DNA from: Candidatus Saccharimonadota bacterium
GTDB lineage: Bacteria; Eremiobacterota; Xenobia; Xenobiales; Xenobiaceae
Direction: 5' to 3'
Length of the DNA stretch: 28,982 nt
Assembly: GCA_004554425.1 (NCBI GenBank)
Contig: SFMI01000010.1
Location: forward strand, 1-28,982
Below are positions 8,136-16,517 of this stretch, piece after piece. The translations under genes were made by a program, and so were the position numbers. Numbering within the stretch: the stretch's first letter is position 1; each line of letters opens with the position of its first letter. The notes under the pieces were generated by a model. That model was not told the origin of the DNA. It was given only the letters and a program-made list of their open reading frames with translations, and searched no databases.

Positions 8136-8777
8136 TTAGCCACGAAGAGCTTTTATAGCTTGAGCATAATCAGACTGACCGAAAATAGCCGTGGCCGCAA
8201 TTAACACGTCAGCTCCAGCTTCCAAGCATTGTGGAGCTGTTTGCGCAGTTACTCCTCCATCTATACCTATGCGCACTTTGTCGCCCAGCATAGCTCTCAG
8301 TTTGGCTATTTTTTTAACGGACGATCCTATAAATTTTTGGCCAGAGAAGCCAGGATTTACGCTCATAACCAAAGCAAAATCGATCTTATCGGCTACATAC
8401 TCCAATACTTCAGGAGGTGTCGACGGATTTAAAGCAACACCAGCTTCCATGCCGGCCTCGCGTATTTGAGATAAAGCTTTATCCAAATGGACTACCACTT
8501 CAGGATGCACCGTCATGGTTTTCACCTTACATTGACGGCATAAATCTACGTAATCCATAGGATTAGTTACCATAAAATGGACATCTAAAGGCACAGGGCT
8601 AATTTTAGCAAAAGCTTTTAAGAGTGGCCCGCCAAAACTTAAATTAGGCACATAATGACCATCCATAATATCGACATGCAATTGATCGGCTCCAGCTTGA
8701 CAAACGCGCTCAACGTCATTGGCTAAGTGGAGAAAATCGGCAGACAACACAGAAGCGGAAACAAGTATCTTATTCAT
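8136..8777 (-). CDS. rpe: ribulose-phosphate 3-epimerase
   Basis: At 213 residues this is full length. It interconverts ribulose 5-phosphate and xylulose 5-phosphate in the pentose phosphate pathway. The TIM-barrel motifs are in order: VSASVLSADF at the N-terminus, LHVDIMDGHYVPN with the metal-binding His/Asp at ~34-41, LDVHFMVTNP near 64, TVHPE near 89, VMSVNPGFSGQKF near 137, IGIDGGV near 170 and ADVLIAATAIFG near 189. It starts 7 bases after the PASTA gene stop with only a distant GAGGG, which suggests translational coupling. The kinase-to-rpe order recalls the prkC-rsgA-rpe cluster of Firmicutes, but here the second PASTA gene occupies the place of rsgA. Confidence 0.95.
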   Translation of the reverse strand: MNKILVSASVLSADFLHLANDVERVCQAGADQLHVDIMDGHYVPNLSFGGPLLKAFAKISPVPLDVHFMVTNPMDYVDLCRQCKVKTMTVHPEVVVHLDKALSQIREAGMEAGVALNPSTPPEVLEYVADKIDFALVMSVNPGFSGQKFIGSSVKKIAKLRAMLGDKVRIGIDGGVTAQTAPQCLEAGADVLIAATAIFGQSDYAQAIKALRG

Positions 8778-8784
8778 AGTTAAT

Positions 8785-10158
8785 TTAAAGCTTATCCCTC
8801 ATAAATAATTTATCATTTAAGTAAACTTCGGCATCGCTGCCTTTAGGACCAGTAACCCAAAGAGTAACAACATCATTGAGTACATGAGAAGCGCGATAGA
8901 CTTCTTCTTCACCTTCAGGACTGAGCACAACTACGCGCAACTCGTTAGGCTCATTACCACCAGGTAAGAAAATTTCCAACTTATGATGTACTAAGAGACG
9001 ACTTGGGGAAGATCCAGCAGAGACTTCCAGAGCGATTTCACTATCACTCATTACAGCAGCTCCGCTAGGCGGATTTTGCGAGAGCACTTCACCGGCAGGC
9101 CGATCAGATACAGACCAAATAACTTTGCCCAAATTCAAGCCAGCTTTCTTAAGCACAGGCCCGACACGAGCTAAAGTGCGACCGCTACAATCAGGCACGC
9201 TTACTTTGGCCATACCCAAACCTTTATTGACTATAATATTAACTTTGCTACCTTTAAGAGCCAAAGTGCCAGGCAAAGGCTTTTGCTCCAAAACTTCATC
9301 GGGACGATTAGCATTTTTGGGAGTATAGGTAACTTTGCCTAAATAGAGCTTATTGTTGTTAAGTGACTTCTTGACTTCACGCAAACTCAAACCCTTAAGA
9401 TCGGGCACTTTATATTGTTCCGGGCCAAGACTGACTACAGCCAGAATTTCTCTATTCTTGCGTACCACATGACCTTTGGGAGGATCCTGAGAAATGATAA
9501 TGCGATCCGGGAACTTAGTATTGTGTCGTCCTTCCTCTATACGCAAGCGTAAGCCGACTTTTTTCAACAACTCATTGGCAACGGCGAAATCTTTGCCTTC
9601 GATAGCAGGCACTTCGATCTCATCAGGAATGGCAAAATAAGTGCGGTAAACCGTAACTCCTAAAACCGTTCCAAAGATAATTGCGGAAACTACGACCACA
9701 AGGAAAATGGCCGTTTTAAATAATCCCCAAAGGAGCTTTTTCCAGCAAGCCACAGAGCACCAAGGATCGGTGTCTCCAGAATCAGACTTTGCCTGAGGTT
9801 GAGAATTAACAGCTTCAAGTTGACCATCTTGGCTCATTTTTTTATCGTCTGAAGGTAAAGGAGGAGCCAAATGTCTGGCCTCCTTCTCCGGGGTACTCTC
9901 AGCAGTTGCTGCCCCAGTCTCCTCGGCTTTAGACGAAGGTTTGGCCTCCGCTGCAGAAGTGGCAGAATCGGCCTTGGCTGGCGACTTGGCATTAAGCTCA
10001 AGCTGATCTTCTTTGTCTCCTTGTGCTTTTGTCTCGGAAGGAACCACTTTATTTTCGCCTAGGCTTTTGCCATTCAGGGCGTTGCTGGGCTTAAGCTCCA
10101 ACTTTTTCTTACCAAGCTTTACAGCCTCGCCGGATTTATTATTTACCTCGTCGCCCAT
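8785..10158 (-). CDS. PASTA-domain membrane protein without kinase
   Basis: This 457-residue protein has a long disordered cytoplasmic N-terminus (~1-140) rich in K, E, A, S and P, and one membrane span at about 147-172 (FLVVVVSAIIFGTVLGV). Three PASTA domains follow at about 181-245, 248-313 and 317-382; each starts with a VP-x-(I/L/C)-x-G-type strand and contains the QxP-x-G motif (QDPPKG, QKPLPG, QNPPSG). A last domain of ~75 residues follows. PASTA domains bind peptidoglycan fragments. The protein lies 57 bases downstream of the PASTA kinase and is probably co-transcribed. The Ser/Thr-rich tail makes it an attractive kinase substrate or co-receptor, which is inference. AGGAG lies 13 bases before the ATG. 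Confidence 0.85.
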   Translation of the reverse strand: MGDEVNNKSGEAVKLGKKKLELKPSNALNGKSLGENKVVPSETKAQGDKEDQLELNAKSPAKADSATSAAEAKPSSKAEETGAATAESTPEKEARHLAPPLPSDDKKMSQDGQLEAVNSQPQAKSDSGDTDPWCSVACWKKLLWGLFKTAIFLVVVVSAIIFGTVLGVTVYRTYFAIPDEIEVPAIEGKDFAVANELLKKVGLRLRIEEGRHNTKFPDRIIISQDPPKGHVVRKNREILAVVSLGPEQYKVPDLKGLSLREVKKSLNNNKLYLGKVTYTPKNANRPDEVLEQKPLPGTLALKGSKVNIIVNKGLGMAKVSVPDCSGRTLARVGPVLKKAGLNLGKVIWSVSDRPAGEVLSQNPPSGAAVMSDSEIALEVSAGSSPSRLLVHHKLEIFLPGGNEPNELRVVVLSPEGEEEVYRASHVLNDVVTLWVTGPKGSDAEVYLNDKLFMRDKL

Positions 10159-10215
10159 GATTTACGGTCGGCTCCTCTCTCGTATAGCATTTTTATACCT
10201 CGTTAGTGATCGTTT

Positions 10216-12789
10216 CTAGGGCAAATCCCCTGGAAGTTCAATGTTGACATCGGAACTGCTGCCGCCGTGGTTGTTACCCACAGAGTTAGAGCTGGCCTCA
10301 TCATGACCAGGCGCTACTGGGCTAGGCTCAGGTTCGCGCAAAGGGACAGCGTTAATATTGACAGTCTCGCCACCTTCGTCGGCAGAGCTATTAGGCTCCG
10401 TTTCCACAGCTTTAGTGACCGTTAAATCTATAGAACTTCCCAAAGAAACTACTTGACCAGCGCCAGGATATTGCTCAATGACAATATTGTCATTCTGGCC
10501 AGCAGCAGCAGAAACTTTGCCTAATTTTAAGCCCGCGTTTTGTAAATTGTTTACAGCTTGCTCGTAAGTTTGTGTACAGACATCAGGCACAGTCACCTGG
10601 GCCGAAGCTGATACAACCAAGCGATTACCATTTAATACAGCTCCAGGCTCAGTCTTTTGCGTTAAAACACGAGCATTATCGCCAGTATCGCCCTCCACAA
10701 CTAAATCCAGACCCAAACCGACAGCTTCGGCTTTAGCCTCGGCGACGCTCTTGCCAATTAGTGAAGGAGCTACTTTTTTAGTTTCACTTCTGTGACACAA
10801 GACCACATAAACCACTGTGCCGCGTTGCATAGCCTTACCAGAAGTCGGCTCCTGAGAAAGGATAGTGCCATCAGTTGCTTTGGGATCATCTTTTTGCGAT
10901 CTTACTTTGACACTACCGCCCAAACTAGCCATCAAATCGGCCGCGCTTTTTAAGCTCATGCCACTTAAATCGGGAATAACATCTTCGCCTTTGCCCAAAC
11001 TGATAAAGACGGTCACTTCGTTTCCGACGGCAATCTCTTGTCCGGCTTCGGGCTCTTGAGCAAAGACCGTACCTACAGGAGCGTTGCTCTCTTTAGGCAC
11101 AATAGTATAAACCAAGCCATCCTTGTCTAATTCTTCACAAGCCCGCTCTTCTGTAAAACCGCTTAAATCTGGCACGGCCACCAGCTCAAGGCCGATACTG
11201 ACATCGACCCAAACTACACCATCTTTTACCAGTTGAGCTCCTCCATCGGGTTCTTGGTGTATCACTACTCCAGGCTTAACTCCGGCTTGATATTTCTGTG
11301 AGCGCACTTCCAAACGCAAACCGGCCTCTTTAACCGTTTCGCGAGCTTGGGCCAATTTTTGCCCCACTATTGAGGGCACATTGACATTGGGAGCAGAATT
11401 TAAGTTTACCCAGGTAACACCAGCTACAAAAGCAATGAGAATAGTTAAGCTTACGGCAATGATCAAGCCCAAGCTCTTATTGACAGAACCTGACTCGGCG
11501 CCAACTTCAGCCTGGTCATATTCTTCGCCCATTCCCTCTTCAGTAGGCTCGCCATCTTCAGAATAATACTGTTCGTATTCTCCTTGCTCTGGATCTTGAT
11601 ATTCTTCATCTTCATAGTTGCTAATATCTACAGTATCTACGGGCGAAGAATCATCCAGAGGGCGTGTAGGGCCGATTTGGGAATCTTCGTGCATTTTAAT
11701 TAAATTTTGTGGCAAGCGAGTGCGCAACATAGTATGCTCAGCTGAGGTTCCCAAAGCGGCGGCGCTTGCGGTAGCATTTCCCATAGTAACTGCACTTGCA
11801 GCAGCATTGCCAGTAGATGCCACATTTGAAGTAGGAGTACCTACGGATGCATTGCTAGTAGGAGCAGCCACTCCATTTTGGTTGGCATAGGCTGGAGCGT
11901 TGGGTTGAAGAGCCCTTGGCGCCGCCGCAGCGGTAGGCATAGCCGGAGCAACAGGAGCACTACTAGGTGAGGCAGCATTGCGCAAAGACAACAAAGCGGC
12001 GGTCATTTCAGCAGCGGTACGATAGCGCTGAGCCGGATTTTTAGCCATAGCTTTAAGCACAATATTATCCAAAGCTTCGGATATTTCTGGGCAAATAGCT
12101 GACGGTTTGGGAGCCGGCGTTTGTACATGCATTAAAGCCAACTTCACTACATTGTCGGAGCTGAAAGGTAATTCGCCAGTAAGCATCTCATAAAGGAGAA
12201 CGCCGGTAGAATAAATATCAGCAGCCGGAGTAGCGTGACCGCCGCTAGCTTGCTCAGGCGAAATGTATTGCACCGAGCCAATAAGCTCGCCATCCTGAGT
12301 AAGGGTGCGCTCACCGACAATACGAGCGATGCCAAAATCGGCTACTTTGACAGTGCCGTCACGGCTCAACATTACATTGCGAGCTGAGATGTCGCGATGT
12401 ACGACGCCTCTGGAGTGAGCAAATTCCAAGGCAGAGAGTACACCGAGAGTTATGCGTATCGCTTCATCGAGGCTTAAACGGCCACGTTCTTGCAAATAAT
12501 CGCGCAAATCACGACCGTCGACCAACTCCATAACGATAAAGACATCTTTATTATATTCAAAGAAATCGTAAATTTGAACGATATTAGGATGAGAAAGAGC
12601 AGCACTAGCTCTAGCCTCACGACGAAAGCGCTCCCTAAATTCTGGATTTCCAGACACAGACTCAAGCAAAACTTTAAGGGCCACATCACGCCCTAAATTT
12701 AAGTCTTTGGCCTTATAAACTTTGGCCATTCCCCCCATGCCAAGCTGAGAAATTATTTCGTAACGATCTGCAACTGTAGTACCAATCAT
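10216..12789 (-). CDS. PASTA Ser/Thr protein kinase (PknB/PrkC type)
   Basis: This 857-residue protein carries a kinase domain at ~10-270 with glycine loop LGMGGMAKVY (16-25), lysine 39 in VALKV, HRD at 131-133, DFG at 151-153 and SPE in the activation segment. A disordered A/P/T/N-rich linker runs from 272 to 360 and an acidic, Tyr-rich stretch from ~380 to 430. A membrane span lies at 440-461 and five PASTA domains at about 468-533, 537-599, 602-666, 671-729 and 731-793, before a polar tail. Such kinases sense peptidoglycan fragments and phosphorylate division and wall enzymes. The catalytic loop is HRDISARN, lacking the usual Lys two residues after Asp. No PP2C phosphatase gene is adjacent. 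A perfect inverted repeat lies immediately before the start codon. Confidence 0.95.
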   Translation of the reverse strand: MIGTTVADRYEIISQLGMGGMAKVYKAKDLNLGRDVALKVLLESVSGNPEFRERFRREARASAALSHPNIVQIYDFFEYNKDVFIVMELVDGRDLRDYLQERGRLSLDEAIRITLGVLSALEFAHSRGVVHRDISARNVMLSRDGTVKVADFGIARIVGERTLTQDGELIGSVQYISPEQASGGHATPAADIYSTGVLLYEMLTGELPFSSDNVVKLALMHVQTPAPKPSAICPEISEALDNIVLKAMAKNPAQRYRTAAEMTAALLSLRNAASPSSAPVAPAMPTAAAAPRALQPNAPAYANQNGVAAPTSNASVGTPTSNVASTGNAAASAVTMGNATASAAALGTSAEHTMLRTRLPQNLIKMHEDSQIGPTRPLDDSSPVDTVDISNYEDEEYQDPEQGEYEQYYSEDGEPTEEGMGEEYDQAEVGAESGSVNKSLGLIIAVSLTILIAFVAGVTWVNLNSAPNVNVPSIVGQKLAQARETVKEAGLRLEVRSQKYQAGVKPGVVIHQEPDGGAQLVKDGVVWVDVSIGLELVAVPDLSGFTEERACEELDKDGLVYTIVPKESNAPVGTVFAQEPEAGQEIAVGNEVTVFISLGKGEDVIPDLSGMSLKSAADLMASLGGSVKVRSQKDDPKATDGTILSQEPTSGKAMQRGTVVYVVLCHRSETKKVAPSLIGKSVAEAKAEAVGLGLDLVVEGDTGDNARVLTQKTEPGAVLNGNRLVVSASAQVTVPDVCTQTYEQAVNNLQNAGLKLGKVSAAAGQNDNIVIEQYPGAGQVVSLGSSIDLTVTKAVETEPNSSADEGGETVNINAVPLREPEPSPVAPGHDEASSNSVGNNHGGSSSDVNIELPGDLP

Positions 12790-12791
12790 AA

Positions 12792-12829
12792 CTAGAGGAC
12801 TTTCTAATTTATCTTTCTTAGTCCTCTAG
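12792..12829. promoter_or_regulatory. 10-base perfect inverted repeat before the kinase start
   Basis: CTAGAGGACT and AGTCCTCTAG are separated by 18 bases, and the near arm ends only two bases from the kinase ATG. On the mRNA the arm next to the ATG is the AGTCCTCTAG copy, while the AGAGG-containing copy is about 30 bases upstream. The repeat could therefore be a hairpin in the 5' leader that hides or brings close a ribosome site, or a protein operator. No ordinary Shine-Dalgarno lies just before the ATG. Confidence 0.6.
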
Positions 12830-13022
12830 GCAAGTAATACGACTATACCAACCTTAGCTAATCATAAAAAAGGCAATAAGCTTATTCCAGTCATATGTTA
12901 AAGCCGGGCCACATTTTGGCAGGATTTTATGTACTTCAAGTAAAAGCTCTCGGTGAGTTGTGCGCTTTGTTTTCGAGTACACATCTTTCCGATTTTAAGT
13001 CGGAACAGTTTTTGAAAAAATA

Positions 13023-13180
13023 CCGTGGGACACACGGAAATTTATGCTTGAAAAGAGATAGCTCCACGGCGCACTCCAGACTGCGACTGGGCGTTTCCGC
13101 ATCAAGAATCCTTTTGGCGCAAGCCTTGAGGAATGTCAAACACCCCAGACGGTTAAGTTCCCGTCTGTGAGGAGAGTGCG
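13023..13180 (+). promoter_or_regulatory. foldable 5' leader of the TPR gene
   Basis: Several exact pairings are possible. CCGTG (13023-13027) can pair locally with CACGG (13033-13037) or, as CCGTGG, with CCACGG (13064-13069). CCAG (13076-13079) can pair with CTGG (13087-13090). CAGACGG (13146-13152) pairs with CCGTCTG (13161-13167), just before GAGGAG. CGCACTC (13070-13076) is exactly complementary to GAGTGCG (13174-13180), which abuts the ATG. I could not match it to a known riboswitch class by its conserved bases. Confidence 0.4.
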
Positions 13181-15307
13181 ATGACTCCAAAGTTCGGTTC
13201 CAGCAAACAATTTAAGCCCGCTATGCCGGGTAAAGATCAGCAAGGCGCTGATCAGGGCAAAGGTCTAGTACGTAAGCAAGCTCCCGTCAAGGGACAAGTA
13301 AAAACAGATCGTCTTGGCAAGCCTGTCTTCGGCGATATAAATGAGCCTCTCGATGAAGCTCTCGAAGAAGTTAATCAGAATCTGCTGCAAAATCCAGACG
13401 ATCCAGAGCTTTATAGACGCAAGCTTACTATTTTGCGCAAGCAAAATGACAACAGTGCTATGCAACAAACCTTGGAAGAGGCTATGGAGCATTGCCCTGA
13501 TATTTTCTTTGCCGTAAAGCTGGCCGACTCTCTGGAAGGTCGCGGTGCTTATGCTAAAGCTCAGCAATTGCGCCAATGGGTATTAGAGCAACAGCCTGAT
13601 GATCCAGATTCAGTGCGTCGTTTGGCCGCTACCTCCGCCCGAGCTTTTGATTTATCTACTGCCGAGTATAATTACTTGCGCCTTATTGAGCTTCGCGACG
13701 AAGAGGATTGCCCCTTAGGTGCCACTTTCTTCGAAGAAATGCTGGGCAAAGGCTTAAAGCCAGAGCAACGCTCTCAGTTACAACAAATGGGTTTGCGTTT
13801 AGTCGCCCGTGCCCTTATTCATCATGACAGCAACGCCAGTTTACTTGAAGCTGCGGCCCGTTTGGCTTATAGAACAAAAAATTATACCGAATCTCGTGGC
13901 GCTTACGAGCAAGCCATCAAAACAAACCCTGAGCATCGCAATATCCTTATGTGGAAAGTCGAGCTCTTGCGCGTTTATGCTCAGTTGGGCTTGCAAAAAC
14001 ATTGGGCTAAGCTCAGTGCAGAATTTATTGCCGAACTTAAAGATCAAGTGGCCAAAGATCGCACCAACCAACGCACTTGGAACTTATTAGCTACCCAACA
14101 AATTCAGGCCGGCTTATTTGACGACGCTATCGTCACTTTGAAAGACGCTCTTTCAGCAGATTCAAAAAATGCTCAAGCTCTCTGGGAGCTGGGACGTCTC
14201 TATGTGCGTCGCGGCGAGGCTCAAAACGCCATCGACTACTATCGCGATATTATAGAAGACCCCAACGAGCGCAAGTCTGTACGTCGCGGTATAGAAAAGG
14301 CTTTAGCCGAACTCTACTTCAAGTTAGGTATGTATGACGAAGCTCTCGCCATATACATGAACGATGAAGATAACAACGCGGCCATGATAGCCCCTGTTTT
14401 AGAAGCGACAGGGCAAATGTCCGAAGCGCAAGCTTTATACATTAAGTCGGTAGCTCAATCCCCGCGTGACGCCAAGTGCCACTTAGGCTTAGCTGAGTAT
14501 TGGGTCCGCCAAGACAACTGGGATAAAGCTATCCAGACTTCCAAAGACGGCTTAGAGTGCAACTACGCAACCGAAGAGGTGCATACCAATTTAGCAGTAG
14601 CTTTGGCTACAGCTTATATGAAATTGGGCCAGTTTGAAGCGGCTTTGCAAGCTATGGATGAGATTTGTGAGCTCTATCCTGATTCTATACATTGTGTTTT
14701 CCGCAAAGTAAAACTGTTGCTTTTGCTTAAACGTGGCCGAGAAGCGGCCCAATTAGCCGAAGAAGTACGTCAATCGGCCGAGCATCAGACGGGTTGTGCT
14801 CCCGCCTCTTCAGTTTTGTGGTCACTTTTAGGCGATACATGCTCGCTAGCCCATCGCGAAGCTGAAGCCGAACATGCTTATACTCAAGCTGTAAAATATG
14901 ACGCTATGAACGCCACCGCCGTACGCGGCTTAGCTATTTTGGCTGAGCATAAAGGCGATCTTATCAGAGCTTACTCTGGTTACAAAAAATTTGTAACTTT
15001 GGAGCCGCTGAACTTAGCTACCCCGGTAGTGAAGAAGTTCCTCGAGCGCATCGCTTCCAAGCTTACGTCCGAGCAATTGCAAATTGCCGAAAGTGGCACT
15101 GGGTTGCCAGATGTGGCAGCTATGGAAGCTGCTCAAGCTGCCGAACAAGAAGGATACTTGGGGTACTCCGCACCGCGCCAAATAAAGGTACACCCCTTCC
15201 CTGGCTTGCCTTCTGTCACTCCACCAAAACGCCAAGATCTTGCCCAAGTGGACAAAACTGGCTGGCTGGGCGACGGTAGCGGCAGCTACTACGGTTACGA
15301 CAACTAG
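13181..15307 (+). CDS. large cytoplasmic TPR-repeat protein
   Basis: This 708-residue protein has no signal peptide or membrane span. The first ~45 residues are basic and disordered. From ~50 to ~640 the protein is helical with many TPR-like units, for example YAKAQQLRQWVLEQQPDDPD, YTESRGAYEQAIKTNPEHRN, FDDAIVTLKDALSADSKNAQ, AQNAIDYYRDIIEDPNERKS and LGQFEAALQAMDEICELYPD. The last ~70 residues are rich in G, P and Y and look disordered. TPR arrays hold protein complexes together; the partner here is unknown. The start codon has GAGGAG six bases upstream. A strong terminator follows, so it is probably monocistronic. It shares this TPR style with the Lon-like gene at 18344. Confidence 0.85.
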   Translation: MTPKFGSSKQFKPAMPGKDQQGADQGKGLVRKQAPVKGQVKTDRLGKPVFGDINEPLDEALEEVNQNLLQNPDDPELYRRKLTILRKQNDNSAMQQTLEEAMEHCPDIFFAVKLADSLEGRGAYAKAQQLRQWVLEQQPDDPDSVRRLAATSARAFDLSTAEYNYLRLIELRDEEDCPLGATFFEEMLGKGLKPEQRSQLQQMGLRLVARALIHHDSNASLLEAAARLAYRTKNYTESRGAYEQAIKTNPEHRNILMWKVELLRVYAQLGLQKHWAKLSAEFIAELKDQVAKDRTNQRTWNLLATQQIQAGLFDDAIVTLKDALSADSKNAQALWELGRLYVRRGEAQNAIDYYRDIIEDPNERKSVRRGIEKALAELYFKLGMYDEALAIYMNDEDNNAAMIAPVLEATGQMSEAQALYIKSVAQSPRDAKCHLGLAEYWVRQDNWDKAIQTSKDGLECNYATEEVHTNLAVALATAYMKLGQFEAALQAMDEICELYPDSIHCVFRKVKLLLLLKRGREAAQLAEEVRQSAEHQTGCAPASSVLWSLLGDTCSLAHREAEAEHAYTQAVKYDAMNATAVRGLAILAEHKGDLIRAYSGYKKFVTLEPLNLATPVVKKFLERIASKLTSEQLQIAESGTGLPDVAAMEAAQAAEQEGYLGYSAPRQIKVHPFPGLPSVTPPKRQDLAQVDKTGWLGDGSGSYYGYDN

Positions 15308-15351
15308 TTACACTTAGCAAAAGTCAGTGTAGTCAAGAAAACGGTAGGTCT

Positions 15352-15395
15352 GGAGCTTTTTCACCTAATTTTTAGGTGAAAAAGCTCCTTTTTCT
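15352..15395 (+). terminator. rho-independent terminator of the TPR gene
   Basis: A perfect 17-base inverted repeat starting GGAGCTTTTTCACC with a three-base loop is followed by TTTTTCTT. It begins 44 bases after the TPR stop and is one of the strongest hairpins in the window. Confidence 0.95.
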
Positions 15396-15415
15396 TATAA
15401 CTATATTACATATAA

Positions 15416-15469
15416 AGAGGCCCGCCTTCCTAAAGTCTCACACACTAGACTAAAGGGTAGCGGGCCTCT
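15416..15469 (-). terminator. hairpin after pta, probable terminator
   Basis: AGAGGCCCGC and GCGGGCCTCT form a perfect 10-base stem, and AGTCT/AGACT can pair inside the 34-base loop. It lies 26 bases beyond the pta stop. The following minus-strand bases are TTTATATG, so the T-run is short and termination may be partial; it could work in both directions between the convergent genes. Confidence 0.65.
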
Positions 15470-15494
15470 GTATTAGGTTAGTAGGCGAAAAATC

Positions 15495-16517
15495 TTAAGT
15501 TCTTTCGGCTTTACGGCGCTCGCAATCGATAGCTTGTAAAGCGGTAATTACTACGGTGTCAACTATATCTTCAGCTTTGCAACCGCGAGAGAGGTCGTTG
15601 GAAGCATAGTCGAAACCTTGTAAAATGGGGCCAATAGCGATGCCACCAGACATACGCTCAGCCAGCTTATAACCGATATTGCCAGACTGAATGTCGGGGA
15701 AGATTAAAACATTGGCGCGGCCAGCCACAGGAGAGCCGGGAGCCTTAGATTGGCCGATTCTAGGAATCAGAGCAGCGTCAACTTGCATCTCACCATCTAC
15801 ATTAAGCTCAGGGCGACGAGCTTTAACAATGCTAAGAGCTTCAGTAACTTTGTCAATCTTTTCGCTCTTGGCGCTGCCTTTGGTGCTGAAGCTCAACATG
15901 GCAATACGAGGATCGGTATCTAAGAAGAGTCGGCAAGAATCGGCAGTAGTAAGGGTAATTTCAGCCAATTGCAAAGGATCGGGCTCGATAACTACGCCGC
16001 AATCGGCGAAGATCATGGCGCCGTTTTCACCGAAAGTTTTGTTAGGAACAACCATCAAGAAGAAGCTGGAAACGGTCTTGAGGCCGGGCTGTACACCTAA
16101 GCACTTCAAAGCAGCGCGTACGGTATGGGCGGTAGTGTTGGTAGCTCCAGCTACGGTACCGTCGGCTTTGCCAGAACGTACCATCATATTGGCATAATAG
16201 AGAGGGTCGGCCATAGATGCGTGAGCTTCTTCGGGAGTCATACCTTTGGCTTTACGCAACTCATAGTAAGCGTTAGCATATTCTTCGAAATCGTCGGCAG
16301 CTGTATGATCCAAAATATCTACGTCTTCTAAGGAGAAGCCAAGTTCTTCGGCGCGGGCACGTACTTCTTCGGGCTTACCGATAACGGTAACTTTTGCGTA
16401 GCCGCGATCAGTCACCATACGAGCAGCTTGTAAAGTTCTGTCATCTTTTCCCTCGGGCAGCACAATGTGACGGCGATTGGCCGCAGCCTTACTGCGCAGA
16501 ACATCGAGAATTTCCAT
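15495..16517 (-). CDS. pta: phosphate acetyltransferase
   Basis: This is a 340-residue short-form Pta, lacking the N-terminal regulatory domain of the long E. coli type. It converts acetyl-CoA and phosphate to acetyl phosphate and CoA in the cytoplasm, feeding acetate kinase for ATP. Family motifs are ILDVLRSKAAANRRHIVLPEG at the N-terminus, DPLYYANMMVRSGKADGTVAG near 105-125, LMVVPN with FADCGV near 155-175, MLSFSTKGSAKSEKIDKV near 213-230, and GRANVLIFPDIQSGNIGYK near 268-286. AGAGG lies six bases before the ATG. No ackA gene is in the window. C-ending and G-ending codons are more frequent than in the neighbours, as in highly expressed genes. Confidence 0.96.
   Translation of the reverse strand: MEILDVLRSKAAANRRHIVLPEGKDDRTLQAARMVTDRGYAKVTVIGKPEEVRARAEELGFSLEDVDILDHTAADDFEEYANAYYELRKAKGMTPEEAHASMADPLYYANMMVRSGKADGTVAGATNTTAHTVRAALKCLGVQPGLKTVSSFFLMVVPNKTFGENGAMIFADCGVVIEPDPLQLAEITLTTADSCRLFLDTDPRIAMLSFSTKGSAKSEKIDKVTEALSIVKARRPELNVDGEMQVDAALIPRIGQSKAPGSPVAGRANVLIFPDIQSGNIGYKLAERMSGGIAIGPILQGFDYASNDLSRGCKAEDIVDTVVITALQAIDCERRKAERT

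Larger units (their letters stand above)
12790..13180. other. divergent intergenic region (391 bases)
   Basis: This region separates the kinase operon (minus) from the TPR gene (plus). It contains the inverted repeat at 12792-12829, an A/T-rich stretch around 12840-12890 that probably holds the kinase promoter (TATAGT on the minus strand at 12842-12847, no good -35 box found), and a more GC-rich leader before the TPR gene with several hairpins (for example 13007-13025, TTCCGA/TCGGAA). Short open frames on both strands here have unconvincing composition and I do not call them genes. Confidence 0.6.

Noticed and set aside
12895..13170. 91-residue open frame on the plus strand before the TPR gene, and an 84-residue frame opposite (12936-13190)
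   Set aside because: Neither has a ribosome site or a protein-like composition, and they overlap each other in a region full of hairpins that reads better as leader and promoter.
15691..16197. 168-residue open frame opposite pta
   Set aside because: It is the antisense shadow of conserved pta sequence with no start signals.
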